DNA of 64,000 nucleotides from Paenibacillus sp. H1-7 (GCF_022354825.1 NZ_CP031168.1:1241501-1305500), one strand, 5' to 3'. Positions 16,930-24,853 are shown, numbered from the stretch's first letter. Notes: generated by a model from the sequence alone, not told the origin. Translations and numbers: made by a program.

Positions 16930-18270
16930 TTATGGAATAACAGGCTTCGGCGCGGTCAGGTTAGCGCGCGAGCTGTTCTTGGAAGCGCCTAGCGTTTTGT
17001 CGGCCGCTTCAGCGTAAGCTTTATCCTTGTATACGACAGCCGCTTCGCGTAAATAAGAGGCGAAGCCGGATTCGTTCTCCGCTTTGATCTGTTGACGTTC
17101 CCACGGTTTACCGTTAAAGTACGGTACCAAATATTCATAGGCCTGATGGACGCTTTTGCCGTCCGCCGTTTTATAATTCCAACCATCGAACCCGACCTTG
17201 CTGCCGTACAGAGCCAGCATGGAGAACGCCTCCAGGTTGAACACAGGATAGTGGAAGGAACGGGTTCTGCTCATTTCCAGCGGCATACTGCCGTCTTTTT
17301 CAATTTGCGCAGCGATCCGCTTCGGCAATTGTTCCTTGATGTAGGACGCCGCGGCATCCTTTTCCCCGATAAATAGAGTCAATCCGGCGAATATCGCGTC
17401 GTACCATGTGCCGTGATTGTTTTTGGCTGCCTTTTCCTCCAAAGCGAGCTTGTTTTCCTTCAACCATTTGACATACTGCGCAACCCAGCTCTTGTAAGCT
17501 TTCATGTCATTATCTGACCAAACGGGAGAACCGTCCAGCAAAGCCGCTGCGTCGGAAGTCGTCAAAAAATGCCTGGAGTCGAGCACGCCTTCTTTACGCC
17601 CGTCGGTTCGTCCGGGAACGCTTTGCCCGAAATTCATATTCGGGTTCATTTTCGTGTCCGCATCCAGAAACCAAGTCCGCAGCAACTTGGCCGCTCTCTC
17701 GCCATAGGGCTCGTGTCCGGTCACATAATAGGCCAAGGCCAGCGTCTCTACGGCGGAGGCCATATTGCCGAAGCTTGTAGCGTCATACTTGTCGGTCGAG
17801 CGCTCGGGATTCGTTTGGCCGTCCTTTTGGATATAGGGCTTGCCGTCCGGCTTGTTGGGATCCGGCCACCAATAAGGCGCCATGCTCATATAATCGTGCT
17901 TGTCTCCGCTTGGCGGCGTGCTTTTTTTGTTGACCACGGAGAAAGGTCCCACCTTTAAGGCGGCATCGGCTTCTTTGCGAAGCTGTGCCACCGCGTTCGC
18001 GAACTCCCCGGCATTGCCGGAGCTCGCTTTATTTCGGACCTCCTGCAGCACGCTTGCGTTCATTATCAAGGTGTCCGGCTGTCGGCTATCCTTCTGTTCC
18101 GTCCCCTTCGTACTTGCTGCAGGTGCTGGTGCAGGCGTGCCGGCCGACGTCGCAGGCGCGGGCTGAGGAGGGGCTGTCGTGCTTGCGCTTTGCTGCGGCG
18201 AGCAGCCTGAGAGTGCCGTTGTGGTCAGGGTAATCCCTGACATAATGGTGATAAGCAGCTTGCGCCTCAT
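16930..18270 (-). CDS. Alginate-lyase-family lipoprotein
   Basis: A 446-residue exported lipoprotein. The N-terminus MRRKLLITIMSG...LSGC is a lipoprotein signal with its lipid-carrying Cys near residue 23; a Pro/Ala/Thr-rich spacer follows. The catalytic part resembles the alginate lyase (alpha/alpha toroid) family: MAPYWWPDPNKPDGKPY, then NMASAVETLALAYYVTG, LDSRHF and NNHGTWYDAIFAGL, where the Asn-His pair is typical of the active site. It probably cleaves a uronic-acid polymer outside the cell. An earlier in-frame ATG at 18375 is rejected because the signal sequence starts at 18270. The gene stands alone. Confidence 0.83.
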   Translation of the reverse strand: MRRKLLITIMSGITLTTTALSGCSPQQSASTTAPPQPAPATSAGTPAPAPAASTKGTEQKDSRQPDTLIMNASVLQEVRNKASSGNAGEFANAVAQLRKEADAALKVGPFSVVNKKSTPPSGDKHDYMSMAPYWWPDPNKPDGKPYIQKDGQTNPERSTDKYDATSFGNMASAVETLALAYYVTGHEPYGERAAKLLRTWFLDADTKMNPNMNFGQSVPGRTDGRKEGVLDSRHFLTTSDAAALLDGSPVWSDNDMKAYKSWVAQYVKWLKENKLALEEKAAKNNHGTWYDAIFAGLTLFIGEKDAAASYIKEQLPKRIAAQIEKDGSMPLEMSRTRSFHYPVFNLEAFSMLALYGSKVGFDGWNYKTADGKSVHQAYEYLVPYFNGKPWERQQIKAENESGFASYLREAAVVYKDKAYAEAADKTLGASKNSSRANLTAPKPVIP

Positions 18271-18487
18271 GAGGCACGCTCCATTCCTTCTGGTTTTCCT
18301 CGAAGTACTCCGATAGAAGTTTTTCTCATCCATTATAAGAAAACGGCCGGGAAAAGGAATATCGGAAATCCACATTTATTTGCGGTATGTTCAGGTGAAC
18401 TTTAGAAAAAGAAGCATCCCGGCGAAAAGGGTTCATCTTGGATAGATAAAGAACTATGTATGCGGTTAAAACGCCATGTTTAGGATT

Positions 18488-18556
18488 TGTCAAAAAACAT
18501 TACATAATATTATTATTTCTCTCATAAACGTTAGTTATGTGTTATATAAACTAACA
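18488..18556 (+). promoter_or_regulatory. Two TnrA/GlnR boxes before the asparaginase gene
   Basis: Two exact matches to TGTNA-N7-TNACA occur: TGTCAAAAAACATTACA (18488-18504) and TGTTATATAAACTAACA (18540-18556). The centres are 52 bp apart, close to five helical turns. Nitrogen control of asparaginase by TnrA is known for B. subtilis ansZ; the same logic is inferred here. Confidence 0.75.
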
Positions 18557-18591
18557 TATAACTAAACTACCTACATGGGAGGAACCTACAT

Positions 18592-19749
18592 ATGACACTC
18601 AAATCCAGCTCCGCAATGCTTAAAATGTTCTTGGCTTCAGGAATGCTGTTCACCGCCCTGCTATCACCGGTCGCTTTGCCGCCGACGTCAACAGCCATAG
18701 CGGCGGAAGCGGAAGCTTCCGTTCCTGCTAAGCTTCCAAAAGTAAAAGTAATCGGAACCGGGGGGACGATTTCCGGGCAATCGGTGGATGAAACCAGCTT
18801 TCAGAACTACAAGGCCGGTACGCTGTTGATTCAGGATATGGTCAACGCTTTGCCGAACAAGGACAAAATCGCTGAAGTGACGACGGAGCAATTCGGTAAC
18901 TCGGGCTCCTCGGCTTACAGCATGCAGGATTTGTTCAATCTTTCGCTGCAAGTGGACGAAGCGCTGAAGGAACAGGACGGGGTTGTCGTAACGACAGGAA
19001 CGGATACGATGGAGGAGATCGCCTACTTCCTCGATCTGACGGTACAAAGTCCGAAGCCGGTCGTCGTAACGGGCTCCATGAGACCGTGGACGGTTATCGG
19101 CAGCGATGCGCAGGCAAATCTGTATAATGCCATTAAGCTTGCGGGAAGCGGGAAGACGAAATATTTCGGAACGGTTCTAATGCTGAACGATACGATTCAC
19201 GCAGCGAGAGAAGTAACCAAATCCAACGATTACCGTACGGATACGTTCGAGTCGCCGCAAGTCGGCATGCTTGGCTATATTGATGAGAGCAACATCCGCA
19301 TCTACCGCGCTCCGGCAAGAAGCTTGCGGCCTGCAGGGGAATGGGCTACGCCGTTTGACTTAACCCGTATCAAGAAAGAGGATTTGCCTAAAGTTGAGAT
19401 TGCTTTCTCGTACCAAGGCGCGGGTGGTGAGGCGATCGACGGATTTGTGGCCGGCGGAGCCGAAGGGATTGTTACGGCAGGAACGGGAGCGGGCGGCATT
19501 TCCAAAGCGATGTCCGATGCCCGCAAGAAGGCGATTGATGAGAAAGGCGTGATCTTCGTAACGACCACGCGTACGGGGTCCGGCAGCATTTATTCCAGCT
19601 CCAAAGGCATCATCGCAGGGGATAACTTGAATCCTCAGCACGCCCGTATTATGCTGCTGGTCAGCCTGGCCTTCTCCAAAGACTATGATACGATCAAAGG
19701 CTGGTTTGAAACCTACGGCGCTCCGCAGGTCGATTTCACCGGCAAATAA
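18592..19749 (+). CDS. ansZ: Secreted type II L-asparaginase
   Basis: The 385-residue enzyme hydrolyses L-asparagine to aspartate and ammonia outside the cytoplasm. A signal peptide spans about residues 1-38 and ends near AIAAEA. Both catalytic threonine motifs are present: VIGTGGTISGQS and VVTTGTDTMEEIA, with a later conserved VVTGSMRP and SDAQANLYNA. Length and the signal fit bacterial type II enzymes. ATG at 18592 follows GGGAGGAA. Two TnrA/GlnR boxes upstream tie it to nitrogen limitation; a strong terminator follows. The symbol is by analogy with B. subtilis. Confidence 0.9.
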   Translation: MTLKSSSAMLKMFLASGMLFTALLSPVALPPTSTAIAAEAEASVPAKLPKVKVIGTGGTISGQSVDETSFQNYKAGTLLIQDMVNALPNKDKIAEVTTEQFGNSGSSAYSMQDLFNLSLQVDEALKEQDGVVVTTGTDTMEEIAYFLDLTVQSPKPVVVTGSMRPWTVIGSDAQANLYNAIKLAGSGKTKYFGTVLMLNDTIHAAREVTKSNDYRTDTFESPQVGMLGYIDESNIRIYRAPARSLRPAGEWATPFDLTRIKKEDLPKVEIAFSYQGAGGEAIDGFVAGGAEGIVTAGTGAGGISKAMSDARKKAIDEKGVIFVTTTRTGSGSIYSSSKGIIAGDNLNPQHARIMLLVSLAFSKDYDTIKGWFETYGAPQVDFTGK

Positions 19750-19758
19750 AATAAAAAA

Positions 19759-19809
19759 AAGAAGATCGCTGTGACTGCTTGAGGCAGTCCAGCCGATCTT
19801 CTTTTTTTT
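19759..19809. terminator. Bidirectional terminator
   Basis: AAGAAGATCG-CTG-TGACTGC pairs with GGCAGTC-CAG-CCGATCTTCTT; A-rich and T-rich flanks let it serve both the asparaginase gene and the convergent XRE gene. Confidence 0.85.
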
Positions 19810-19873
19810 GCTGCGTTCTTATGATACATGCCTGAAAGAGCAAGCATGAACGAAGGACAAGGGTGCTGCAGCA

Positions 19874-20251
19874 TCAGCCGTTATTATTGATGGAGCGCTC
19901 CGCCCGAACGAAAGCGATGAAGCGCTTGGCTTCCTCCGGTGTAAGCTTCATTCCGTCCACGGTCAATGTAAATTTTTCCATAATTTTCTCATTGGATAGC
20001 TCCAGAGAATCGACGAATTCCCGTACGTCTTCATCCAGTACGCTTTCAGGATCGTCCGTTCTGCCGATAAGATAATCGATAGAGACGTTAAATAAATTGG
20101 CGATACTTACGATCGTCTCGTAGTCCGGTTCTCTTCGATTATTCTCATAATGCGACAGCGACGCGCGGGTAATACCGAGTTTGTTAGAAAGCCCTTCCTG
20201 TGTCAGGGAATGTTTTTCTCGAAGTGCTGCAATCCGCTCCCCGTATTTCAT
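19874..20251 (-). CDS. XRE-family repressor 1
   Basis: A 125-residue DNA-binding protein. Residues 1-60 form a Cro/C1-type helix-turn-helix (LTQEGLSNKLGITRASLSHYENNRREPDYETI). Residues 75-125 form a helical C-terminal domain (LELSNEKIMEKFTLTVDGMKLTPEEAKRFIAFVRAER) that probably mediates oligomerisation. GGAGGT precedes ATG 20251. It is a close paralogue of the gene at 24485-24853; the two share GITR...LSHYENNRREPDYETI. The upstream region holds a perfect GATACA-N3-TGTATC palindrome 100 bp away, a candidate operator for one or both paralogues. Confidence 0.85.
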   Translation of the reverse strand: MKYGERIAALREKHSLTQEGLSNKLGITRASLSHYENNRREPDYETIVSIANLFNVSIDYLIGRTDDPESVLDEDVREFVDSLELSNEKIMEKFTLTVDGMKLTPEEAKRFIAFVRAERSINNNG

Positions 20252-20343
20252 AATTCATTTACCTCCAGTAATTACGAGCTTAATTAATATTTTTTCAAAG
20301 CCTGCCAAGGAGTAGCAAGTTTGTGAAAGGACCCTATATCCTA

Positions 20344-20372
20344 TTGACATTGATACAATTTGTATCGTATTT
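20344..20372 (+). promoter_or_regulatory. Promoter with GATACA palindrome in the spacer
   Basis: TTGACA at 20344-20349 is followed at 20352-20366 by the perfect 15-bp palindrome GATACAATTTGTATC. A weak -10 (TATTTT, 20368) comes after. A degenerate copy, ATTACAAAATGTATC, lies at 20547-20561, before the next gene. Between the two I see no gene. Confidence 0.6.
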
Positions 20373-20606
20373 TAATGATAGGTTAAATGACAAATTGTGG
20401 TTGTAAGAACGGTTACCGAATCTAAATTGGCTGCAAAATGGCGGTTAACCTTGAATGAATCGCGATTCTTCAATAGAACGTTGATGGAAGCGACCTGAAG
20501 GCAATGCCATAAGACTTGATCGCAGGTTTATAATAAACGATTTCTCATTACAAAATGTATCGTAAGTTTATTTTACCCAAAAAAACGTAGGTTGGGAAGA
20601 TGCCAT

Positions 20607-21065
20607 GTGAACGAAAAAGAAAATGCAAACCGGCAATTTCATTTGCGCCGGCTATTAGCTTCTATGGAATGCAGGATTTCTATTAGCCGGATAGGAGACA
20701 AGCCGGTACGAACCAAGTATGCGCTTGTGCAAATAACGGACTTGCAGTCGCGTAAGATTCAGTTTATGAGCTCGTTGAAGCTGCCGGCCGATCCGCGAAT
20801 TACGTATACATTCGAGCTGCTGATGGATGGTATTCATATTTTATGTACGGGGAGTGATCTGCAAAGAACCGGCCAAACGGCTCCGTATCAGTACAGTATC
20901 GAGCATGATTTGGGGGCGCATGAGCGTGCGGTGTTGTTCTCAAGAATCAACCAAAGGATGGAAACTAGCTACCCCTTAATGACGAAAGCGATAGAAAGCT
21001 ATTCTTCTTCCTATGTCTATGACCATTGTACCCCTTCCCATTATTTTCAAACATCTTGGGCGTAA
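20607..21065 (+). CDS. PilZ-like protein, 152 residues
   Basis: The family is uncertain. Residues 8-90 resemble a PilZ fold in pattern: an early RRLLASMECRISISRIG, then YALVQITDLQSRKIQFMSSLKLP and a hydrophobic beta-rich FELLMDGIHILCTG. The RxxxR and D/NxSxxG residues that bind cyclic-di-GMP are incomplete (ITDLQSRKI), so any PilZ domain would be non-canonical. GTG at 20607 with GGGAAGA upstream is my choice; TTG at 20592 is possible. A degenerate GATACA-type palindrome lies 46 bp upstream. The microprotein gene at 21136 follows 70 bp later, possibly in the same transcript. Confidence 0.5.
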   Translation: MNEKENANRQFHLRRLLASMECRISISRIGDKPVRTKYALVQITDLQSRKIQFMSSLKLPADPRITYTFELLMDGIHILCTGSDLQRTGQTAPYQYSIEHDLGAHERAVLFSRINQRMETSYPLMTKAIESYSSSYVYDHCTPSHYFQTSWA

Positions 21066-21135
21066 ATACTGTTGATTTAAGAGAATGGATCCAACCGATG
21101 TACGGATGAAGATGGTAAAAAGAGGAGTGCTGTTC

Positions 21136-21285
21136 ATGATCATTAACAATCCGGATCAAGGAAAAATTCAACTGGACATTCAAAAAATCATAGTACAATT
21201 AAAGCTCGATCAAAATAACTACGCAAGCCATGGCGACGCCGCCCTCCGCTCCGCAAACATATCCGCTAAATCTTCCGATAAATAA
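21136..21285 (+). CDS. Microprotein A, 49 residues
   Basis: A short gene with AGAGGAG eight bases before ATG 21136. Its core, KIQLDIQKIIVQLKLDQN, is clearly related to IQLDIHKILKQLNINEQ in microprotein B (22412-22585) and more loosely to IEIDLILDQLQIPREKF in C (24266-24460). The core predicts an amphipathic helix, and the tail is polar and disordered. There is no signal peptide or membrane segment. The function is unknown; an effector of the neighbouring XRE repressors is possible. Confidence 0.6.
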   Translation: MIINNPDQGKIQLDIQKIIVQLKLDQNNYASHGDAALRSANISAKSSDK

Positions 21286-21349
21286 TTTGCCAATACCGTC
21301 TGTCGCCAAAATAGTCCGAATGAAGCATGACCTCCTGCTTAGTTTTGAA

Positions 21350-21384
21350 GCCGGGGGAGTGATACATTTAGTATCAGTTCCCCG
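21350..21384. promoter_or_regulatory. Long hairpin containing a GATACA-type palindrome
   Basis: The arms CCGGGGGAGTGATAC and GTATCAGTTCCCCGG pair at 13 of 15 positions around ATTTA. The centre, GATACATTTAGTATC (21361-21375), resembles the operator palindromes of this region. It lies between convergent genes, so it could be a terminator-like structure, an operator, or both. Confidence 0.5.
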
Positions 21385-21401
21385 GTATGGCCCACTGCAT
21401 T

Positions 21402-22166
21402 TTACAAGTAATGCATCGTAACCTCGCTTCGCACAAGAAACCGCATATTGATGCCGGTTTGGCCAATACCCTTGGAAATGTAAAAGGTGCCGTTATCGGT
21501 CGTATGAAGGCCCCGGTAAATTCCCATGGCGGGCAGCTTGCCCATATACCGGAACCGGTAAAAGAAAGGAAGGGCGAATTGCTTGCCGTGCAAATGTCCG
21601 GCCATTAAGTAGTCGTATCCCTCTTGTATCGCCAGCACCACGTTAGGGTCATGCGTAATAATAATGCGCGGCTCTGCAGGACGGGTGCCCTCGAACGCTT
21701 TGGACAGATTGCTTTTGCCGCTGCAGTAATCGTCGATGCCGATAAGATGAAAGCCCGGGAGCTGCACGGATTCATTGCGCAGCAGCGTAATTCCGTAATA
21801 TTGCAGCAGCTTGATCAGCCGGATCACTTTTCGCTGCTGGTAATCGTGGTTTCCCAGAACGGCGAAGGTCGGGATGCGGTGCCGTGACAGCATTCTCAGA
21901 TAAGCGTCCAGCTTCGGCAAGCTCTCCTGCTGCTTTGTAAAGTCACCCGTTATGAAAATATAATCCGGCTTCTCCTTCTCGATCAGCGCGGATAACCGCG
22001 AGGGCGAGATGCGCAGCCGCTCGATATGGAGATCGCTTATTTGCAATATGTTCACCTTTAATCCGATGCGATGCTGCACTCTCTCGATTTTCAGCCACCG
22101 GGTAGGAAGGATGAAGGCGGCGTAGCCTAGGCATAGCAGGACAAGCAGGGAAGCGGCGTAGATCAT
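21402..22166 (-). CDS. Metallophosphoesterase, YkuE-like
   Basis: A 254-residue calcineurin-type phosphoesterase. The metal motifs are in order: QISDLHIE, FITGDF, VLGNHDY, IITHDPN and MAGHLHGKQ. The N-terminus has one hydrophobic helix (AASLLVLLCLGYAAFIL), so the enzyme is anchored in the membrane with the catalytic domain probably outside. Relatives hydrolyse lipid-A-type or UDP-sugar pyrophosphates, but the substrate here is unknown. An AGGAGG site precedes ATG 22166. It runs antisense to the microprotein genes. Confidence 0.85.
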   Translation of the reverse strand: MIYAASLLVLLCLGYAAFILPTRWLKIERVQHRIGLKVNILQISDLHIERLRISPSRLSALIEKEKPDYIFITGDFTKQQESLPKLDAYLRMLSRHRIPTFAVLGNHDYQQRKVIRLIKLLQYYGITLLRNESVQLPGFHLIGIDDYCSGKSNLSKAFEGTRPAEPRIIITHDPNVVLAIQEGYDYLMAGHLHGKQFALPFFYRFRYMGKLPAMGIYRGLHTTDNGTFYISKGIGQTGINMRFLVRSEVTMHYL

Positions 22167-22314
22167 AACTTCTCCTCCTTTTTTAGTATAAAAAAGGCTC
22201 TATTCTTATGAATTGCGCTACTAACCATCTTAGCATTGTGAAAGGGCTTTACGCACCATTACCAAAGATTTATTAAAGTAAACATTTCTTTATTGTTTTC
22301 GACAGAATCCACCT

Positions 22315-22343
22315 TTGACAAGATACATAGTGTATCATAAAGT
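22315..22343 (+). promoter_or_regulatory. Promoter with perfect GATACA palindrome, before microprotein B
   Basis: TTGACA (22315-22320) and a weak TAAAGT (22338-22343) are 17 bp apart, and GATACATAGTGTATC (22322-22336) fills the spacer. A repressor bound there would block RNA polymerase. Confidence 0.7.
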
Positions 22344-22411
22344 GGTTTAAGAAGGCAAAACAAATGTTTATAGAGAGAATATTCCATTCGGAGATAGAAG
22401 GAGAGCTAGCA

Positions 22412-22585
22412 ATGAACACCAACAACCTGAACAAGTCACCTATTCAATTGGATATACACAAAATTTTGAAGCAGCTGAACATTAACGAGCAGAGCCTTTC
22501 TCAAATCGGTCTTCCTTCTCAACAACCGTCTAGCGAAAATGCAAGCGCATCCTCCAGTCAGAAGCTGGTGTCGAGCTTCTCTTGA
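22412..22585 (+). CDS. Microprotein B, 57 residues
   Basis: GAAGGAGAG precedes ATG 22412 by about eight bases. The core SPIQLDIHKILKQLNINEQS matches microprotein A at most positions; the C-terminus is Ser/Gln-rich. Its promoter contains the perfect GATACA-N3-TGTATC palindrome, so it is probably repressed by one of the two XRE proteins. No known family was recognised. Confidence 0.6.
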   Translation: MNTNNLNKSPIQLDIHKILKQLNINEQSLSQIGLPSQQPSSENASASSSQKLVSSFS

Positions 22586-23013
22586 TATAGAATCTCCCCG
22601 TCTTATTTCGTGCTTGTTGCAAAACGTTTCACGCGGGACGGCTGAACGCATCCATGGGTGCGCTCGCTCGGCTCAGGGCTTCAGCTTGCAGCTTCCTGGC
22701 TGCCGCCCGATTTGTATGCAGGCACTTCTTCCGCAGCAGTACGGCTTCCTTTTCCCTATCGTCCTAAGTAACCTGATTTAATAGAAACAGAACCTGGAAG
22801 AACAAACAGCGTAGGCTTGGAGGCGGAATGCCCGAACCGAGTCCGCGCTTATTCGGCGTTTTTTTAGGGCTACTTGACCTAGAGCCTTTTTTTGATTATT
22901 ATTGATACGAAATGTATCACAATTCGACTATCGTATCTGATTACATATAGGACTGAAGTGGAGCTTGGCCAAAAAATGCTTTTGGAGACAATAAGCAAGC
23001 AGGGGGGATAAGG
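22586..23013. other. Intergenic region with operator and possible tiny ORF
   Basis: A palindrome GATACGAAATGTATC (one mismatch to the symmetric form) lies at 22904-22918, about 95 bp before the epimerase gene, with a half site CGTATC near 22933. A 25-codon ORF (ATG 22828, GGAGG four bases upstream, product MPEPSPRLFGVFLGLLDLEP...) ends inside the operator region. A T7 run near 22860 follows a weak hairpin. None of the small ORF evidence is decisive. Confidence 0.4.
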
Positions 23014-24042
23014 ATGAAAGTACTAGTCACTGGCGGGGCCGGCTTCATTGGGTCCCACACCGTCGAGTACGCGAAGAAAGCGGGACTGGAAGTTATCGTA
23101 GTCGACAATTTCAGTACGGGCAAAGAGCAGTACCTGGATAAAAGCTGCAAGCTGTATAGAGTGGACGTGGCGAGCAAGGAGCTGCGGGATATTTTTGAAC
23201 TGGAGAAGCCGGACTACTGTATTCACTTGGCTGAGAAAACCGATTTCGATGAAACGATGATGGTCAGGGGGCTTAGCCCTAATCTTCGCGGACTGATCTA
23301 TTTGCTCGACCTCTGCAAGGAATTCAATATCAAGAAGCTGGTTTACGGTTCTTCTGCTGAAATATACGGAAACACGGAGCTTGTATCTGCGGACGAAACA
23401 GCCGCCTGCGTTCCGATGTCGGGAATAGGAATGTCCAAGCTCGCTCCCGAAGAATATATTCGGATGTACGGCGCATTATATGGCCTCAACTATACCATAT
23501 TGCGTTATGCGAACGTTTACGGCTACCGCCAAAAGCGTTTCGGCTGCGGAGGCGTCATCTCGGCGTTTATGGAAACGTACGTGAACGGGGAACGGCCGGT
23601 CATTTACGGCAAAGGGCTGCAGAGCCGGGATTTCGTATACGTAACCGATGTGGCGGAAGCCAATATCCGGGCGATCAGCAGGGGGGACGGCGAAACGTAT
23701 AATATAGGTACGGGACGATCGACCCAGATTGTGGAGCTGTTCGAACTGATGAATGAGCTTGTCAATCAGAAATTAAAGCCCCTATTTGCTCAAGCCCGGC
23801 CTGCTGACAGTACCAACGTATGCGTTACCATACAAAAGGCGGAGAAAGAGCTGGGATGGAAGCCGCAGATTCAGCTCAAGGAAGGATTGGCCCAGGTGCT
23901 GGGCGACTTTATTTATAACCGGTTCATGGATAAGCTGAACGGCGTGCAGGAGGTCGTGCCCGATATGGTGACGGCAAGCGCCCTGATCCGAAGAATGGGA
24001 GTAAAAAAGGCGGCTCGGCGGTTGAAAACGGTAACCTCGTAA
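23014..24042 (+). CDS. NAD-dependent epimerase/dehydratase lacking the catalytic Tyr
   Basis: A 342-residue extended-SDR protein of the UDP-sugar epimerase type. The Rossmann motif is VTGGAGFIGSH and the Ser-containing strand is VYGSSAEIYGN. The usual YxxxK is IGMSK: the catalytic tyrosine is isoleucine, while the lysine remains. The codons are unambiguous in the sequence. The cofactor half is therefore intact but normal hydride chemistry is doubtful. About 30 extra C-terminal residues (RRMGVKKAARRLK) are basic. A GATACA-type palindrome lies upstream and a terminator downstream. It may be a nucleotide-sugar sensor (inference). Confidence 0.78.
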   Translation: MKVLVTGGAGFIGSHTVEYAKKAGLEVIVVDNFSTGKEQYLDKSCKLYRVDVASKELRDIFELEKPDYCIHLAEKTDFDETMMVRGLSPNLRGLIYLLDLCKEFNIKKLVYGSSAEIYGNTELVSADETAACVPMSGIGMSKLAPEEYIRMYGALYGLNYTILRYANVYGYRQKRFGCGGVISAFMETYVNGERPVIYGKGLQSRDFVYVTDVAEANIRAISRGDGETYNIGTGRSTQIVELFELMNELVNQKLKPLFAQARPADSTNVCVTIQKAEKELGWKPQIQLKEGLAQVLGDFIYNRFMDKLNGVQEVVPDMVTASALIRRMGVKKAARRLKTVTS

Positions 24043-24080
24043 CAACTGAACGGCCTTTTGATAAGCGCCTATACATAATC

Positions 24081-24111
24081 AAAGCCTTGTCTTGGATGGA
24101 CAAGGCTTTTT
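24081..24111 (+). terminator. Intrinsic terminator after the epimerase gene
   Basis: AAAGCCTTGTC pairs with GACAAGGCTTT around a seven-base loop and is followed by Ts. Confidence 0.85.
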
Positions 24112-24265
24112 GCATAAATAAAGATTTGTTTATAATCACGGTTTCGACAAAATGATTGGCGCTTTAAGCGGAACGCCCCCCAGCATGTGACATTATTTTT
24201 TGAGAAGTTCCTATATAATATTGAGATATGAACGCTTATGAGACGAGATGGAGAGTGGGTTTACG

Positions 24266-24460
24266 ATGGTAGAGCAAAAGAAGTGCATCGAAATTGACTT
24301 AATCCTGGATCAGCTCCAAATTCCCAGAGAAAAATTCGCTGCATGGAGCTCCCTTCAGCAAGCTGCTATTTCACCGGTCGAAGAGGCCTATAAAGAGGAG
24401 CAGCCTTCACTGTTTCCGATGTTTCAATGGGAGCTTGGTAAAATGGAGTATTCGAAGTAA
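24266..24460 (+). CDS. Microprotein C, 64 residues
   Basis: A distant relative of microproteins A and B: CIEIDLILDQLQIPREKFAAW aligns with the shared I(Q/E)(L/I)D(I/L)...QL core after a two-residue gap. The C-terminal half is longer and acidic/aromatic (SLFPMFQWELGKMEYSK). ATG 24266 has GGAG at 12 bases and GTGGG at 6 bases upstream; ATG 24248 is an alternative. It is convergent with XRE repressor 2, whose stop lies 25 bp away. No GATACA palindrome was seen in its promoter. Confidence 0.55.
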   Translation: MVEQKKCIEIDLILDQLQIPREKFAAWSSLQQAAISPVEEAYKEEQPSLFPMFQWELGKMEYSK

Positions 24461-24484
24461 AGTATCGATTCTAAAAAAGCGCTT

Positions 24485-24853
24485 TTATTTGGAAGTACGC
24501 TCATACCGGATGAATGCAATAAATCTTCGGGATTCCTCCGGCGTCAGCTCCCTGCCGTCAATGGTAAGGACAAACCTCTCCATAAGAGCTTCATCCGATA
24601 ATTCCAGGTGACTGATAAATTCTTGTACATCGTTATCTATGGGATGGCTGCTGTCGTCGCTTCGGCCCATTAAAAAGTCGATGGTCACTTGAAAAAAATC
24701 GGCGAACTTCTGAATGGTTTCGTAATCCGGCTCCCTGCGGTTGTTCTCGTAATGGGAAAGTGCGGAGCGGGTGATGCCTACCTTGCCGGCGAGATCTTCC
24801 TGCGTCAAGCGTTGGTCGTTGCGCAGTTTAGCAATTCTATGCCCGTATTTCAT
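24485..24853 (-). CDS. XRE-family repressor 2
   Basis: The 122-residue paralogue of the repressor at 19874-20251, with the same layout: an N-terminal helix-turn-helix (LTQEDLAGKVGITRSALSHYENNRREPDYETI) and a C-terminal helical domain (LELSDEALMERFVLTIDGRELTPEESRRFIAFIRYER). The recognition helices differ slightly (SALSHYE against ASLSHYE), so the two may share operators. ATG at 24853 has GTGGAAATTAC upstream. Two paralogues flanking a set of co-patterned microproteins suggest duplication of a regulator-effector unit. Confidence 0.85.
   Translation of the reverse strand: MKYGHRIAKLRNDQRLTQEDLAGKVGITRSALSHYENNRREPDYETIQKFADFFQVTIDFLMGRSDDSSHPIDNDVQEFISHLELSDEALMERFVLTIDGRELTPEESRRFIAFIRYERTSK

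Noticed and set aside
19874..24853. Prophage immunity region
   Set aside because: The operator style and XRE pair suggest it, but no integrase, excisionase, structural gene or attachment repeats are present in the window.
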